DNA of 64,000 nucleotides from Cylicocyclus nassatus (GCA_958299035.1 CATQJL010000305.1:76786792-76850791), one strand, 5' to 3'; counted from the first letter of the stretch, positions 48,490 through 59,577 are shown. The notes: generated from the letters alone by a model not told the origin. Program-made: numbers and translations.

Positions 48490-49960
48490 CATATGTACAA
48501 GAGTTAGCCACTTACATGACATTTTTATAACTCATGTAAGAAAATTTCAATATTTCGCGACCCATTCTCGAAGGGGGGGGGGGGGCGGCGGCTCGGTTCG
48601 CAACTGTCTCATATCTACCCTTTGTTGATGTCTTTTTGGGCATCATTTATGTTCTATTTTACCTTCTATTCTTTCGATTTTTTAACATTACTAGACTTTT
48701 TGTGATTACCGTTCGTGTTCTTGCACTTATCAAAAATAAATAAATAAATAAATAAGCAAACCAATTCCAGCAGGTATTAAGAAATTAAGAACGCGGCTAC
48801 CATTGCCTGCTGCGCATATTTTCATGCTCCTTCAACTTGAAAAAAAAGGACTACTAAGCATTTAGCACGATTTTCTGTACTGCCGATACCGTCTTACTTC
48901 CCCGATCTAGAGCCTCAGCGGGCGAGTTTCCAGATGTTATAAAAAGCCATGTTCTCTTCCTTCCTTGAAATTCGAATCCCTATAAAAAAACAGAAGCGCA
49001 AAAATGAAACTTAACTTGAGTAAATGATGCTTGCACACCGCAGAAAGCGATAGGGCTGAGCAAAAAGAGCAAAAGGTTTCGTAGGTGGGAATTCTACAAT
49101 ATGCCCACATTTTTTTTCTTGCAACGCTCATCTCATGAAACTTATATTAACCATTCAGTGGCCAAAAACTTCATATTGTACGTCAAATGACAGCATATTC
49201 TAGTTTCCCTTTGCAAGATGATATTATTTAGTGACTCTCGCAACATTATGCTAGGTTGCCGCAAAAGTTTTGACTCTAATAAAATCCCATACTTTTATCT
49301 CCCGTATACAATCTCTCTGAGATGATATCCAAACCTCTGCGAAGAGGTTGTTACACATAAATTCTAGGCCAAAATCTGGAAATATCCAATCACCTCTAAA
49401 ATCGTCTTTCCGCCAAAAAAAACCTTACGTAATCCTGTCTTGCAGCTTCTGCTCTCAAACATCAGACTTCAACACTTTTACTACCACTTTCTTATACCCG
49501 TATGCCGGTCCTAAATTCCATATAGAGTCCGTGCATTCATGTATATGCACGCAAATTTTCGGAGGGAAAGACTTCTCGTAACTTTTATATGGCTCTTATA
49601 ACAATGGGGAGATTTGACAGGTGAAAAGCATGGCACCTTGGTAGTTGCTCAGGAGCTAACTGATGTAGGTACTTGGTCCTCTTTTGAAGTGAGATATGCC
49701 ACTAATGTTCCTTTTCGGAAAGCGAAGGCTTTCTATAGATATTTTGAGAGCAATCAAACACTTCAATGAATTTCACTCAACCTTACGATGCATTTCTCAG
49801 AAGGATAATCTGCAGACATAGTAATTACATGGTCTCTTGAAGGGTACAAGCCCTCATATGTGTAGCTTTTGAGAAAGTGTATGTTTGACTTTGAGAAGAT
49901 TTGCGTGTTTCATGGGTAACAGAATTTAGGGGGAAGAGTTGCGTGATGGTACAAGGCCTC
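48490..49960. other. Intergenic stretch, no confident gene
   Basis: Contains a run of 13 G at 48573-48585 and a (TAAA)n microsatellite near 48738-48762. No exon could be supported. Confidence 0.4.
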
Positions 49961-49965
49961 TCTTG

Positions 49966-52900
49966 GCCAGCGGCCGTATTCATCAACAAACCCTGAGGGT
50001 AGACCTTAGATACTTAAATGGCCCGTCCTCACGTGACGTGCGGGCCCCAGTACAGAAGTTTCCATTGATCCCTGTCCCTCGCTTCGGACATCCACGATCT
50101 TCTAGGTCGTCTTCGGTGGCTGCGTCCACGAGATCCAGGGGCGAAATCGTATCCAGCTGATTTCTCAGTGGTCCATCCGTTCCACGAACACGTCTGCCCA
50201 TCTCGTCGGTGGTCTTCCTCGAGGACGTTTAGCTTCGCGAGGAATACACTCAGATGTTCTTAGTGTCCATCTATCGTCTGCTCTTCTCATTATGTGACCG
50301 GCCCATCGGTTCGCTTTCGCAACGTATTCCACTGGATCACGAAGGCGGGACATTCTTCTCATATCCGTGCTGCGAAGTCCGACTAAGTGTTGCTTGTGTC
50401 GGGTCATCTTCAGAAGACTGCGCTGGAGCGCTCTATGGGTGGTCCTTAAAGTTTTGGACGTGGCTACGGTGTCGGCCCAAGTCTCAGCTGCATAGCAGAG
50501 CGCTGGGAGAACGGTTGAGTCGAACAGGTGGGCACGAAGCTCCGGTCCGTCAGTTGATCGGTGGCTTCCTTCAGAGGCCCGAAGGCGTCCCAGGCTGCTC
50601 TTCTTCTCCTGTTAAGTTCTTCCCTCAAATCGTTCTCCATATTCATCGAACGTCCGCGATACACGTAAGAAGACGTCTCCATGATAGGGGTGCCTTCCAA
50701 TTCCATTTCTGCATCTTCGCAAAAGGCGTTCTTCATGAACTGAGTCTTCTTCCGATTTATTCGCAGTCCGATCTTCTTCCCTACTTCGTTTAGTTCCTCC
50801 AGCATCGTCTCTGCTTCAGTGATACTGCTCGAGAAGAGGACGATGTCATCCGCAAAACGAAGGTTGGATAGGAATCTCCCATCAACTCATATGTCTCTCT
50901 CTTCCCAGTCCAGTGACTTCATCACCCACTGCAGGGCCGCGGTGAATAGCTTCTGCGAAATAGTGTCGCCTTGTCGAACCCCCTTCCCAATTGGAATGGT
51001 CAGGGGGCGATGGAATAGCTGCATCGTTGTTGTACAGTCCTTGTAGCAGTCGGCAAGTGTCCTCACGTAAACTGGGTCCACTCCTTGATCGACTAGCGCA
51101 GACAGGATGGCGTTGGTTTCGATGCTGTCGGCTTTCTCGTAGTCGACGAAGGTTTAGGACGAGAGGCAGTCAGTGCTCCCGGCAGACTTCTATGTCCCTC
51201 GAAACCGTCTGGATGTGGTCCATGCAGCTGAATCCTTTGCGAAATCCAGCTTGTTCTTGGAGTTGGGCTTCATCCAGTGTCCTAGATATGCGAGCGAGGA
51301 TAATCTTCGTGAAAAGATTGTACAGCACACTCAGCAGGCATATTGGACGGAATTTCGAAGATCCTCCCGTTCACCCTTCTTGAAAAGAAGGACGGTTCTT
51401 GACGTTTTCCACTGGCCGGGAATCCTCTCCTTCTGAAGGTAAGGTGTCAGGTGCGACGCGAGAATCTCGTGTAGAGGGTAAGGGTCAGGTGCGACGCGAG
51501 AATCTCGTGTCCTCCGGCTTGCAGAAATTCGACGGAAAGATGGTCAGGTCCTGGAGCCGTGGATGTCTTCATGGCCGTGCGCACTTCAGCAGGTAGAATT
51601 CGTAGTGGTACTTCTCCAGTGGGAACAACGGGCATCGGCACGGGTGTTGATGAGCGGAAGAGGTTGGTGTCGAAGTTCTTCGCGACAGATTCCATCTTGT
51701 ATCGGGAAGAGTACCGGAGTACCGTCTTCGTTTAATAGTGCAGCCAGCGGTACGTGATATTCGCAGAGGTCCCTTCGGCATTTCTTGAAACTTCGTCTTC
51801 CTTCGGCTGCTTCCAGTATCTTGGCTTGCCTGTACTTCCTGAGATCCTCCTGCAAAGCTGTCCTGCAACTGGAGTTGGCTATCAGTCGCTCGAGATGGCT
51901 TGCATTCGGATCCTGCCTCAGAATTCTTTTTCTTTCGAGCAATTCCTTGGTGGTCTTCGAAATACGTTCCAAGTTCTTCTCGGAAGTCACTGAAGCGCAT
52001 TCTCCGCAGGCTCGCAATCCTTTCAGAAGCCGGTCGTAGTCGTACGTTGGGTCCTCCTCGATGGGCCAGTCACATCTTGATATGAGCTCTTCCAGCCTGT
52101 TACCGTCATAAACGACTTCCTTCCTTCTCGCGGCACTGTGACAGACTTTCTTTTCCAGCCTTCGTCTGAGTCGTATCTTCGCTCGAAGGAGGGGTGATCG
52201 GAGCCACTACAGAAGGATGGAACTACTGAGACATCAAGCAAGCTCCACCTTCGGTTAGTGAGAATGTGGTCGATCTCCGCATGAGTCGTTCCGTTGGGCG
52301 ATTCCAATGTCCACCGGCGATGTTCTTTCTTCATGAAGACGGAATTCCCATGGAAAAGTCGTGCGGCGCAGAGAAGCCCAACGAGACGGTTGCCGTTTTC
52401 GTTCTGGAGCCCATATCCAAACTTCCCTCCTATATTTCTTTTCTACTGGCATCCCGATTTTCGCATTGAAGTCGCCCACAACATACTTGTAGAAGGATTT
52501 TTCGTTGCGGACGACCTCCTCCACGTCTTCCTAGAAAGCATCTAAATCTGAGTCGTCAGCTGCTGATGTTACAGAGTAGCAGTTGATAATGCTGATGGTC
52601 TTCTGAAGTGGAGGGCGTGGTCGTAGGATGGCTAGTCGGGGTGATAGGATCTCGTGCGAATCGGCAAGATGGACGATAGATGGGTGGACGACAAAGCCAA
52701 CGCCTCCCACGTTTCGTGATGGAACCTTCTCACCACGAATGATGAGCATCCCATCATTCATTTGTCGCACGTCCTTCTTTCTGGACTTCGTTTCCTGCAG
52801 AGTGATGATGTGGTATTTGATGTGCTCTGCAGCGTCGACTGTCCTGGCATTGTAGGTGCAGAGCATGAGGCAGTCTCCATGGCGTGTTGTCCGGGCAGAC

Positions 52901-52975
52901 GTGTCGTTTTTGTCCTATCCAAAAGGCGCCCTGAGGACCCTGACATCAGTCTTGTAATGACCCGGCGCCATAGGC
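49966..52975 (-). mobile_element. RTE-type non-LTR retrotransposon, near full length, inactivated
   Basis: Read on the minus strand, the order is endonuclease then reverse transcriptase. A likely start ATG (MAPGHYKTDVRVLR) is at about 52971. Endonuclease motifs follow: [34 protein letters not shown] and, in another frame, EIDHIL then SDH. RT motifs are TAPGPDHLSVEF (51.6 kb), FVDYEKA, IPIGKGVRQGDTIS and FADDIVLFSS (about 50.85 kb). The tail RLRDPVEYVAKANRW and REAKRPRGRPPTRW is typical of hookworm-type RTE elements. It is broken by in-frame stops near 52531, 51157 and 50887 and by several frame changes. Motif A reads EKADS where EKAFDS is usual. A 26-bp segment is duplicated near 51446-51511. 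The right (3') edge contains GTATTCATCAACAAACCCTG, also found in the 53.9 kb repeats. Confidence 0.92.
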
Positions 52976-53099
52976 GGGATCCGATGTGCAGGGTTTCTTT
53001 CTATTCTTCTAACTGGTAGAGTAATGAAATTTTTCCCCTACAAGAGCAGACTTACTATGCCAACTCTTGATTTCCACGGGGCGATCGCTGACCCCGGAC

Positions 53100-53340
53100 T
53101 TGGAGCGGGGAGAACCGCCAGCTAAACCTTACCCTTGAGGATAAGTTTTACCCCTGAAAGCATAAAACCCGTACTCATGAAGCACAGGGTAAGCTTAACC
53201 TCGAGGGTTAAGTCTACCCTTGAGGGTCAAACTTACCCCGGAAAACGATTAGCCCGTACTCGTTAAGGACCCTGAGGATAAACTCTATCCTTGAGGGTAC
53301 AACCTACCCCGGATTATTAACCCGTATTGAACGTGATTCA
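53100..53340. repeat. Degenerate CTACCCTTGAGGGT repeat cluster
   Basis: Palindromic ACCCTTGAGGGT-like blocks alternate with CCCGTACTC-like blocks, three diverged units. They lie immediately upstream of the RTE element and resemble the cluster at 53938-54110 and the RTE right edge. Confidence 0.6.
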
Positions 53341-53526
53341 TCAGGTTAAATTTAACCCTAGCATATAGCAAGATTAGATTTATCCTGACACTTCTTACGA
53401 ACATAAAGTAATCTCTCGATGCACCACTCAGTCTCAGCGATACTGAAATGACAATAAACACATACTTTTAATCATTATTGAATTTCCTAATTCTTCCTTT
53501 CTATGAAGAAGCATTTTGTAGAATAG

Positions 53527-53653
53527 TACAATACCGCTCACATTTTTTGAAAAAAAGACGCGAATGTATGGACACGTATGGACATGTCCGTACATGTCCA
53601 TACATGTCCATACATTCGCGTCTTTTTTCAAAAAATGTGAGCGGTATTGTACC
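53527..53653. repeat. 127-bp hairpin MITE
   Basis: Nearly perfect palindrome. The outer arms TACAATACCGCTCACATTTT and its complement converge on an inner run of TGGACATGTCC/GTACATGTCC repeats. It lacks coding capacity. TA at each end is compatible with, but not proof of, mariner-type insertion. Confidence 0.8.
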
Positions 53654-53937
53654 AAGTCCGTCTAGTCACATTATAAAAACTAGGATAAAATTTTTGTAGT
53701 ACTTTGTTGGTCAGCCATCAAGTTTATCTAGTTGACTAGTTTATCTAGTTGACGTATCAAATCATCTACTGGCGAGGATACTGGTGGATCAAAATTTGGA
53801 TGAGGGAGTTCCATTCACGAACATTTTTCCGAGTTGTTGAGTTGATGTTCGTCATATTAAAGCCTTTAGTTGGACATGTATTTCATTCAAAACTAAATCT
53901 ATTGCCATAACAACTTGGGTTAATCGCTTTCTGGGGT

Positions 53938-54110
53938 AAAATTTACTCTCAAAGATAAGATTTGCCCTCAAGGTTATTGATGAATACGGGTTGGTCGCTT
54001 TGGGGGTAGACCCTACCCACAAGGGTTATTGATGAATACAGCCAAGAACCCTTAGGGTAAAACCTACCCTTGAGGGTAGAGTTAACCCTCAGAGTTCGTT
54101 GATGAATACA
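53938..54110. repeat. Tandem repeats ending TTGATGAATACrG
   Basis: Three units each contain a CCCTYAAGGGT-like palindrome and end TTGATGAATACGG or TTGATGAATACAGCC. The same terminal sequence occurs, inverted, at the RTE edge near 49971, so these look like retrotransposon-tail repeats. Confidence 0.6.
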
Positions 54111-54115
54111 GCCAC

Positions 54116-54339
54116 AGGTCATACCCAGTTTCAATCTCTTTCCTGAGCCAACCAAGGCCTCTATTAAACAGAGGCTGGTAATCTGGTATTAGAGGAATTT
54201 GGGACGACAAAAGGCTGACTTGGTAATCGGCAGGCCCATACACTTCACTGTAAAGTCTCATGCATTCAGCAGCCTCTTCGACTATGAAGGTAGAGTGCGT
54301 TCGGCGCATGCCGGGACGGCCGAAACTTTTATCCCTCAC
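54116..54339 (-). CDS. Possible exon, unknown protein
   Basis: The frame is open for about 75 residues, including RTHSTFIVEEAAECMRLYSE, then QIPLIPDYQPLFNRGLGWLR. It ends at a good donor (ACTGG then GTATGA). Composition looks coding and it lies head-to-head with the ion-channel gene. It abuts the repeat cluster at 53938-54110, which supplies the rest of the longer ORF. No neighbouring exon was found, so this could be a first exon of an unrecognised gene or transposon-derived. Confidence 0.3.
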
Positions 54340-54695
54340 TTATGTGTAACATAATAACATAAACTACCGCCTAATGCTCGAATGCATACAGTGTATGCAC
54401 AAAAGAAGCGCGAAACATAAGCGGAAGTCTCACCCAAAACCTTAAAACGGATGATAGCAAGGGTTTTCATGTACAAAGTTATTTTGATCTATGAATTAAT
54501 TCTATAATACTTGCTTCCATAATAGTTAGATCCATCCAAAAAGAAAAAGTCAAAACACTACAGAAACAGAAGTTACTGTAATGTCAGCATATCCAGTGAG
54601 TTCATCAAGCTAGAAGACCAACAAGCAAACCTATACTTATCCTATCCCACAAGTTTGCCTTCAAAAAGCCAAGCTAGGTTCTAACAGGGCCCTAG

Positions 54696-54702
54696 ATTTT
54701 AG
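54696..54702 (+). promoter_or_regulatory. Probable SL trans-splice acceptor of the ion-channel gene
   Basis: GATTTTAG ends 25 nt before the ATG at 54728, with no upstream ATG between. This matches a nematode spliced-leader acceptor. Confidence 0.5.
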
Positions 54703-54727
54703 TACACGAACACCTTCACAACCTTCC

Positions 54728-55809
54728 ATGCTCGTTGTTTTCGCACTATACTCAATCGGATATATCTGCAATCACGCGTTAGCGGAATGTCCCATCACCG
54801 GTAGGTACCATTTTCAATTGTATCTTATCGAAAAGTTTTTGGCGGAAAGTAAGTCCTCGAAGGAACTGATAGAAAAGCAGTAAGGAAGGTAAGAGAATGC
54901 ATTGATTTGCAGCTTTTTTCAAACCCTCTAAGGAACAATTCGAGAATGCTAGGCCCGCCCTACTAAAATGATCTCAGTCTAAATGCTGAATTTTTAGATC
55001 GTGAAAGCAATTTCAATGAACAACTGATCCTGTACAATGCGTTAATCAAAAACTATCAAGCAAAACTGCCAGCCGTCGCAGTGCAGTGTAAGTGTCCAAT
55101 AGATGCAAGTGCCCAAAATCTTTCTGCTTAGCCTTTATCTTTTAGTTGCCAACATGACAGTCAAGATTCCGAGGTTTGAAGTACTGCTAACGGTGAATGA
55201 CATGAAGCTGACTCAGGTGGTAAGCTGTTTGTTTGTATTTTCCAAACATCTCACTTTTGTGCAAAATCCGGACCAAGGAACTGAGAAAACAACAAGGACG
55301 TATATGCTTTTACTGGTTGCTGGGGATGGTTTCAGGTACAGGTAAAATGCTGATTACAACGGTGGGAGTAGAGAACCAGCATACTAAAGGGGACAAAAAC
55401 AAGAAATTTTTGGAAGGGGCGTTGAACCATTATGTAGTGTCAACAAAGACCAAGCGGACCGGGTATACTAGCAAATGACCGGGACGGGGCACGTATACTA
55501 GCCAATGAGATCATGGAGTTACCAAGTGTGCTTTTACCAAAAAAGCTTTTCATTTTCAGGTCGAAAAGCAACATAAAGCGGAGTTTCTCATTAATTATCA
55601 TTTGGTAAGCTCTTAACACGTTTTTGGATACAAATTCTAGGCTTAGTTTTTTTTCTGATCCCAAACTTCAAAGCAGTTAGGTACTGCCTTCCCGTCTAGG
55701 ACTGGAGAGATGAGAGGCTTATATGGAATCCCGAAGACTATTGTGGACTAGACCACATTTACGTGCCACGCTCTAATATTTGGAATCCTGACGTTATAGC
55801 CATTGACGT
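54728..55809 (+). CDS. Cys-loop ligand-gated ion channel, N-terminal half
   Basis: Five exons join in phase: 54728-54800, 54998-55087, 55146-55219, 55560-55604 and 55700-55809. They encode 130 residues. Residues 1-19 are a signal peptide (MLVVFALYSIGYICNHALA), followed by an N-terminal helix (EQLILYNALIKNYQAKLPAV) and beta-strand segments (FEVLLTVNDMKLTQVVEKQ). Then comes the diagnostic ligand-binding-domain stretch WRDERLIWNPEDYCGL and VPRSNIWNPDV, very close to the W-D-x-x-L-x-WNP and IW-x-PD motifs of nicotinic-type subunits. The last visible donor (GTGAGT, 55810) leaves phase 2. I could not find the Cys-loop or transmembrane exons downstream to 64 kb, so the gene is either split by a long transposon-filled intron or truncated. 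Family is firm; subfamily and ligand cannot be told. Confidence 0.85.
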
Positions 55810-56229
55810 GTGAGTTAGTTGACTACACGACTTATGGTGTGGAGGAATACAAGATAAAAAAAACAATTGTCGGCTTTATTTTGAGGAAAATTCACAACTT
55901 CAAAAATCAACGCTTCTTATTGCAGAAAAGGCGGTTTTAGCTTTAGATAACGCTAACCATCATTTTTTGGAGTTTCCAACTATATAAGCAAAACGCTATA
56001 TTTTCAAATTAAACATAAAGAGTCTAAAAAGTGAATTACTGCTAAAATGGCTGATTCTATTTATCACAATTATTTACGAAGGAAGACACATAGCAGAGAT
56101 TGTTTTTTCCATCAAGACATATCGTCCTACAAGGCGTACGATTGAAATTTTTTCTATAAGATGTATGTACAATATAGTAAAGGCAGTTTTCCACCAGATT
56201 GGGGGGTGCCTGATTCTGATATTGTGTTA
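55810..56229. other. AT-rich stretch, presumed intron
   Basis: Downstream of the last readable ion-channel exon. No Cys-loop or membrane-segment exon could be recognised here. Confidence 0.4.
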
Positions 56230-56558
56230 ATAGATCCCTAAATAAGCGAGGACAGAAGTTTGCAGCGCGAAAGGGGGTCTACGAACTCTACAAATCGCCC
56301 TCCAAGTGGCCGGATCTTACAGTAGGCTCGGGCGAGTACGAGAGCATGCAAGGTATAAAGACGCAGAGTCGTTGTGGGACCCTGCGCTCATGACTGTATG
56401 CGCTATGCGTGCTCTGGCCTTGCAGTTCGAATTTGATCTGTAGGCGGCGTTCGGGCCAACTGTAAGATTCGGGCCACTTGGGGGGCCATTTGTAGACTTT
56501 GTAGACCCCCCCCCCCCCTTCGCGCTGCAAACTTCTGTCGTGGCTTAGTTAAGGGGTC
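56230..56558. repeat. MITE with ~90-bp imperfect inverted repeats
   Basis: Both ends carry ACAGAAGTTTGCAGCGCGAA followed by a GGGTCTAC block and CCAAGTGGCC, inverted. A run of 13 C (56506-56518) falls inside the right arm. It is non-coding. Confidence 0.7.
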
Positions 56559-57000
56559 TACTAATACATTAATACCATAGTGTAATTCAAACATGTAAAT
56601 CAGTTTAAACCGATGCCCTCTACGAAGAAATCCACGAATTTTCCTCACAGAAAAATTCCAGGCGGCTAATCGAAGGCGTACCCAAGTGGCGGCAGGGCGC
56701 TAACGATTGAAAGCTACCCCGTGGCTGCTTCGATAAGCAAGTGGAGAGAGATGGACTTCCACATAAACTTGCATACCCATTTCTCGAGTTGGTTTGAGAA
56801 AGAAGGGTCAAACCAAGAAATAAACTCCGACCGTTTCTCGAGAGAGTTGACCCCAACAAGCTATCTTTTGCCGTCATACCTGTGATGATATGGAAAGCTT
56901 TAAGCTGCCGAATACAAGACGAAGATGACAATCCGTGCTTACAACCATGGCTCGTATCGGACCAACCATCGAACATCTGGGCCGGTAGTGATCTGGTCGA

Positions 57001-57110
57001 AACTCCGAGTTTAAAGCTGCGCGTTGACTCAGAGATTCGTTTTGAAACTCAGAGTTAACTCCGAGTTTCGTTTCTGAAACTCGGGGTCTCGTTCTGCTAC
57101 TTGCGGAGCC
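57001..57110. repeat. Cluster of CTCAGAGTTAACTC palindromes
   Basis: Several copies of AACTCmGAGTTwA-type palindromes, one of them within AAACTCAGAGTTAACTCC, recur here and at 60577-60660, 60797-60830 and 61230-61275, often beside GCTGCGCGTTTC. Confidence 0.6.
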
Positions 57111-57141
57111 GCCATAGTTGTTAGAGGAGCTACTACACGCT

Positions 57142-57232
57142 TAATCGCAAAACACTCCGACTAAGTCGGGAGTTGAACTTCGTTGCTCGGCGAGAAGTGC
57201 CTACTACTAGACCACTAGGCTACACAACATCC
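57142..57232 (-). repeat. tRNA-like relic
   Basis: On the minus strand an A-box-like TAGCCTAGTGG and a B-box-like AGTTCAACTCCC lie at tRNA spacing, but acceptor and anticodon stems do not form. It is probably a tRNA pseudogene or SINE head. Confidence 0.45.
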
Positions 57233-57353
57233 TAGCACCCACGCCATTCTGCCACTATTAGTACTCGTTGCTTACATCCTATGTGTTCAGGCACGTCAAG
57301 AGGCATGGTGCCTCTTCGCTGTAAACAGTGGATTTACTAAGATACCTATACGC

Positions 57354-57677
57354 CAGTGACGTAACGAGGAGGGAGGGGGAGGGGGTAATTTTTGAAAGTT
57401 ACTGAAATGTGTTCTAAAATTGTGCAAGCGACTTGTTTTACTTGTAAATGATTGGAGTAATTTGCAAATTTTGAAAATTCAAATTAGCCTTGAAAAAAAT
57501 TTCGGGGGTGCGGCTGCCGGCACGCCCCTTTTTCTAAAATTTTGGGGTCAGAGAAACGCAAAAAATTTGGAAAGCATCCAAAGAAATTTTTTCGGAGTGC
57601 GTGGCTAACGCCACGTACCTTCACCTGAAAATTTTTTTGTCCCCTCCCCCCGAGCGGAAATTCTGGGTACGCCACTG
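57354..57677. mobile_element. hAT-like element with CAGTGGCGTA ends
   Basis: The left end CAGTGACGTAACGAGG and the right end (CAGTGGCGTACCCAG on the minus strand) match the common animal hAT terminus. The flanking octamers CTATACGC and CTATACGT match at 7 of 8 positions. The centre is G-rich and non-coding. Similar GCCACGC-containing sequence occurs near 47860-47970. Confidence 0.8.
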
Positions 57678-57959
57678 CTATACGTACTCCCCCTTTCCAT
57701 TCTCAACCTCCACTTATGCAATCTTCTATTCACAAAATCCCATTCCTAGAAGAATTGATTATCCCTAGCTGCATTCCTAAATAGGATAACTAGCGAAGGT
57801 GACTGCTTTATTAACAAAACATAATTTAAGTATCAAAATTCAGCTAAAAGCTCTCGAAGTCGAATGTATGTAAAATGTAACAACCATGTGTGAAAAAGAA
57901 ACACATCATGGAATCATCTACATGCCTCTATCATTCTGATAATACTATCGGCTTACTGA

Positions 57960-58315
57960 TGAGTGTTTTCATTCGAATATTTCGTCATTCGACAACTCGG
58001 AAAAATAAATTATTCGAATATTTGAATATGCGAGGGATTTTAAAACAAAGTTATTCAACTATACAAATATCGAGAAGTTTCGGAAATCCTGGTCTTAATA
58101 CTTGAATCGACTATTGCGATTAAATACTCCAATATTGCATGTGAGTATTCGAATATTATTGCATTCGATATTCGATGCTATTCAGTTGTTCTTTTATTCA
58201 ATTATTCGATCTAGTTTGTTTAATCGAATATTCGAAAGTTCGAATTTTAGAATGTGCCCATATTCGAATATTCGAAATCGAATAGTATAAAAATCGATAT
58301 CGACTAATATTCGTT
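57960..58315. repeat. Cluster of ATTCGAATATTCGAA motifs
   Basis: TTCGAATA and its variants occur many times in about 350 bp in both orientations (the motif is palindromic). There is no fixed period and the stretch is non-coding. Confidence 0.7.
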
Positions 58316-58489
58316 CATTTGGGGATTTCTCATAATTCAACTATTCATTTGTTCGATAAATTTCCAAAAATATTATCCGATATTTGTTCATTCGATGAAG
58401 ATTTGCGTTCGTCACAACTATATCACAAGCTAGCAAAAAGCATAGCTCATGGTTTGGTTTCGGTAAAAAAATCTTGCGAAAATCTGTTA

Positions 58490-59440
58490 TCAGGTTGTCC
58501 CATAAGTTCCGTCCGTTTTAAATTTCAACCGCAATAAATCATGAACTTCTTGATCCTAGATAGGTTTCAAGGTACCGTTCGATAGAGCAAATCAAGCTCT
58601 ACAAGATGGCTATCTCGCTTTTGCATCAGCTCTGATCCATCTCGAGTTTCAAGGCGAAAACTAAAAAGATCCAACTGCCCGAAAAATCGAGAAAAAATCA
58701 TAACTCCGTTCAAAAAAATTCTGTAGAAATTCTAACTTGCTCGCGTAAACAGTATCCATATAATACATTTATATACGCCATTGCCGTGTTTTTTGTTGGC
58801 TAGAAATCAAGAAAATGAAGATTTTCACGCTTTTGCCAAAGTGGTGCTGTGGTGTCCCCACATAGGTTGTTGTATACTACTAGCCTGTAGAAGTACAAAT
58901 GTAAATTTTCAGCTTTCTACAGGCACTAGCTTTCGAGAAATATGGATTTTAGCGTAAGGCATCCAACTAAGGCAAGCTGTATTCGATATTTCTCGAGAAC
59001 CAAAGCTTGTAGAGAGCTGAAAATTTATGTTTGCACTTTTACAGGCTAGTAGTATACAACTATCTATGTAGGGACATCACAGCACCACTTTGACAAAAGC
59101 GTGAAAATCTTCATTTTCTTGATTTCTAGCCAAGGAAAAAACACGGCAATGGCGTACATAAATGTGTTATATGGATACTGTTTACGCGAGCAAGTTAGAA
59201 TTTTTTCAGAATTTTTTTGAACGGAGTTATGATTTTTTCTCGATTTTTCGGGCAGTTGGAACTTTTTAGTTTTCGCCTTGAAACTCGAGATGGATCAGAG
59301 CTGATGCAAAAGCGAGATAGCCATCTTGTAGAGCTTGATTTGCTCTATCGAACGGTACCTTGAAACCTATCTAGGATCAAGAAGTTCATGATTTATTGCG
59401 GTTGAAATTTAAAACGGACGGAACTTATGGGACAACCTGA
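58490..59440. mobile_element. 951-bp near-complete palindrome with mariner ends, copy 2
   Basis: The ends are TCAGGTTGTCCCATAAG in inverted orientation, flanked by TA (58488-58489, 59441-59442). The arms correspond to those of 38938-39888. The unpaired centre matches that of copy 1 only after reverse complementing, so the two inserted in opposite orientation. There is no ORF of transposase type. Confidence 0.9.
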
Positions 59441-59577
59441 TACATTTACATTTCTGAAAAAGAAGGTGGTTGGAACTACATATTAGTTTCTCAATGCTGG
59501 TAGTTGTATGGTTGAAAAGGTCATGCGAAAATGGTAATAAAATTCAAGTAGGCAGAGTCTACTGCCTACTCTGCTAG

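Noticed and set aside
50254..50793. 179-codon plus-strand ORF and other plus-strand ORFs over 50-53 kb
   Set aside because: Antisense shadows of the minus-strand RTE retrotransposon.
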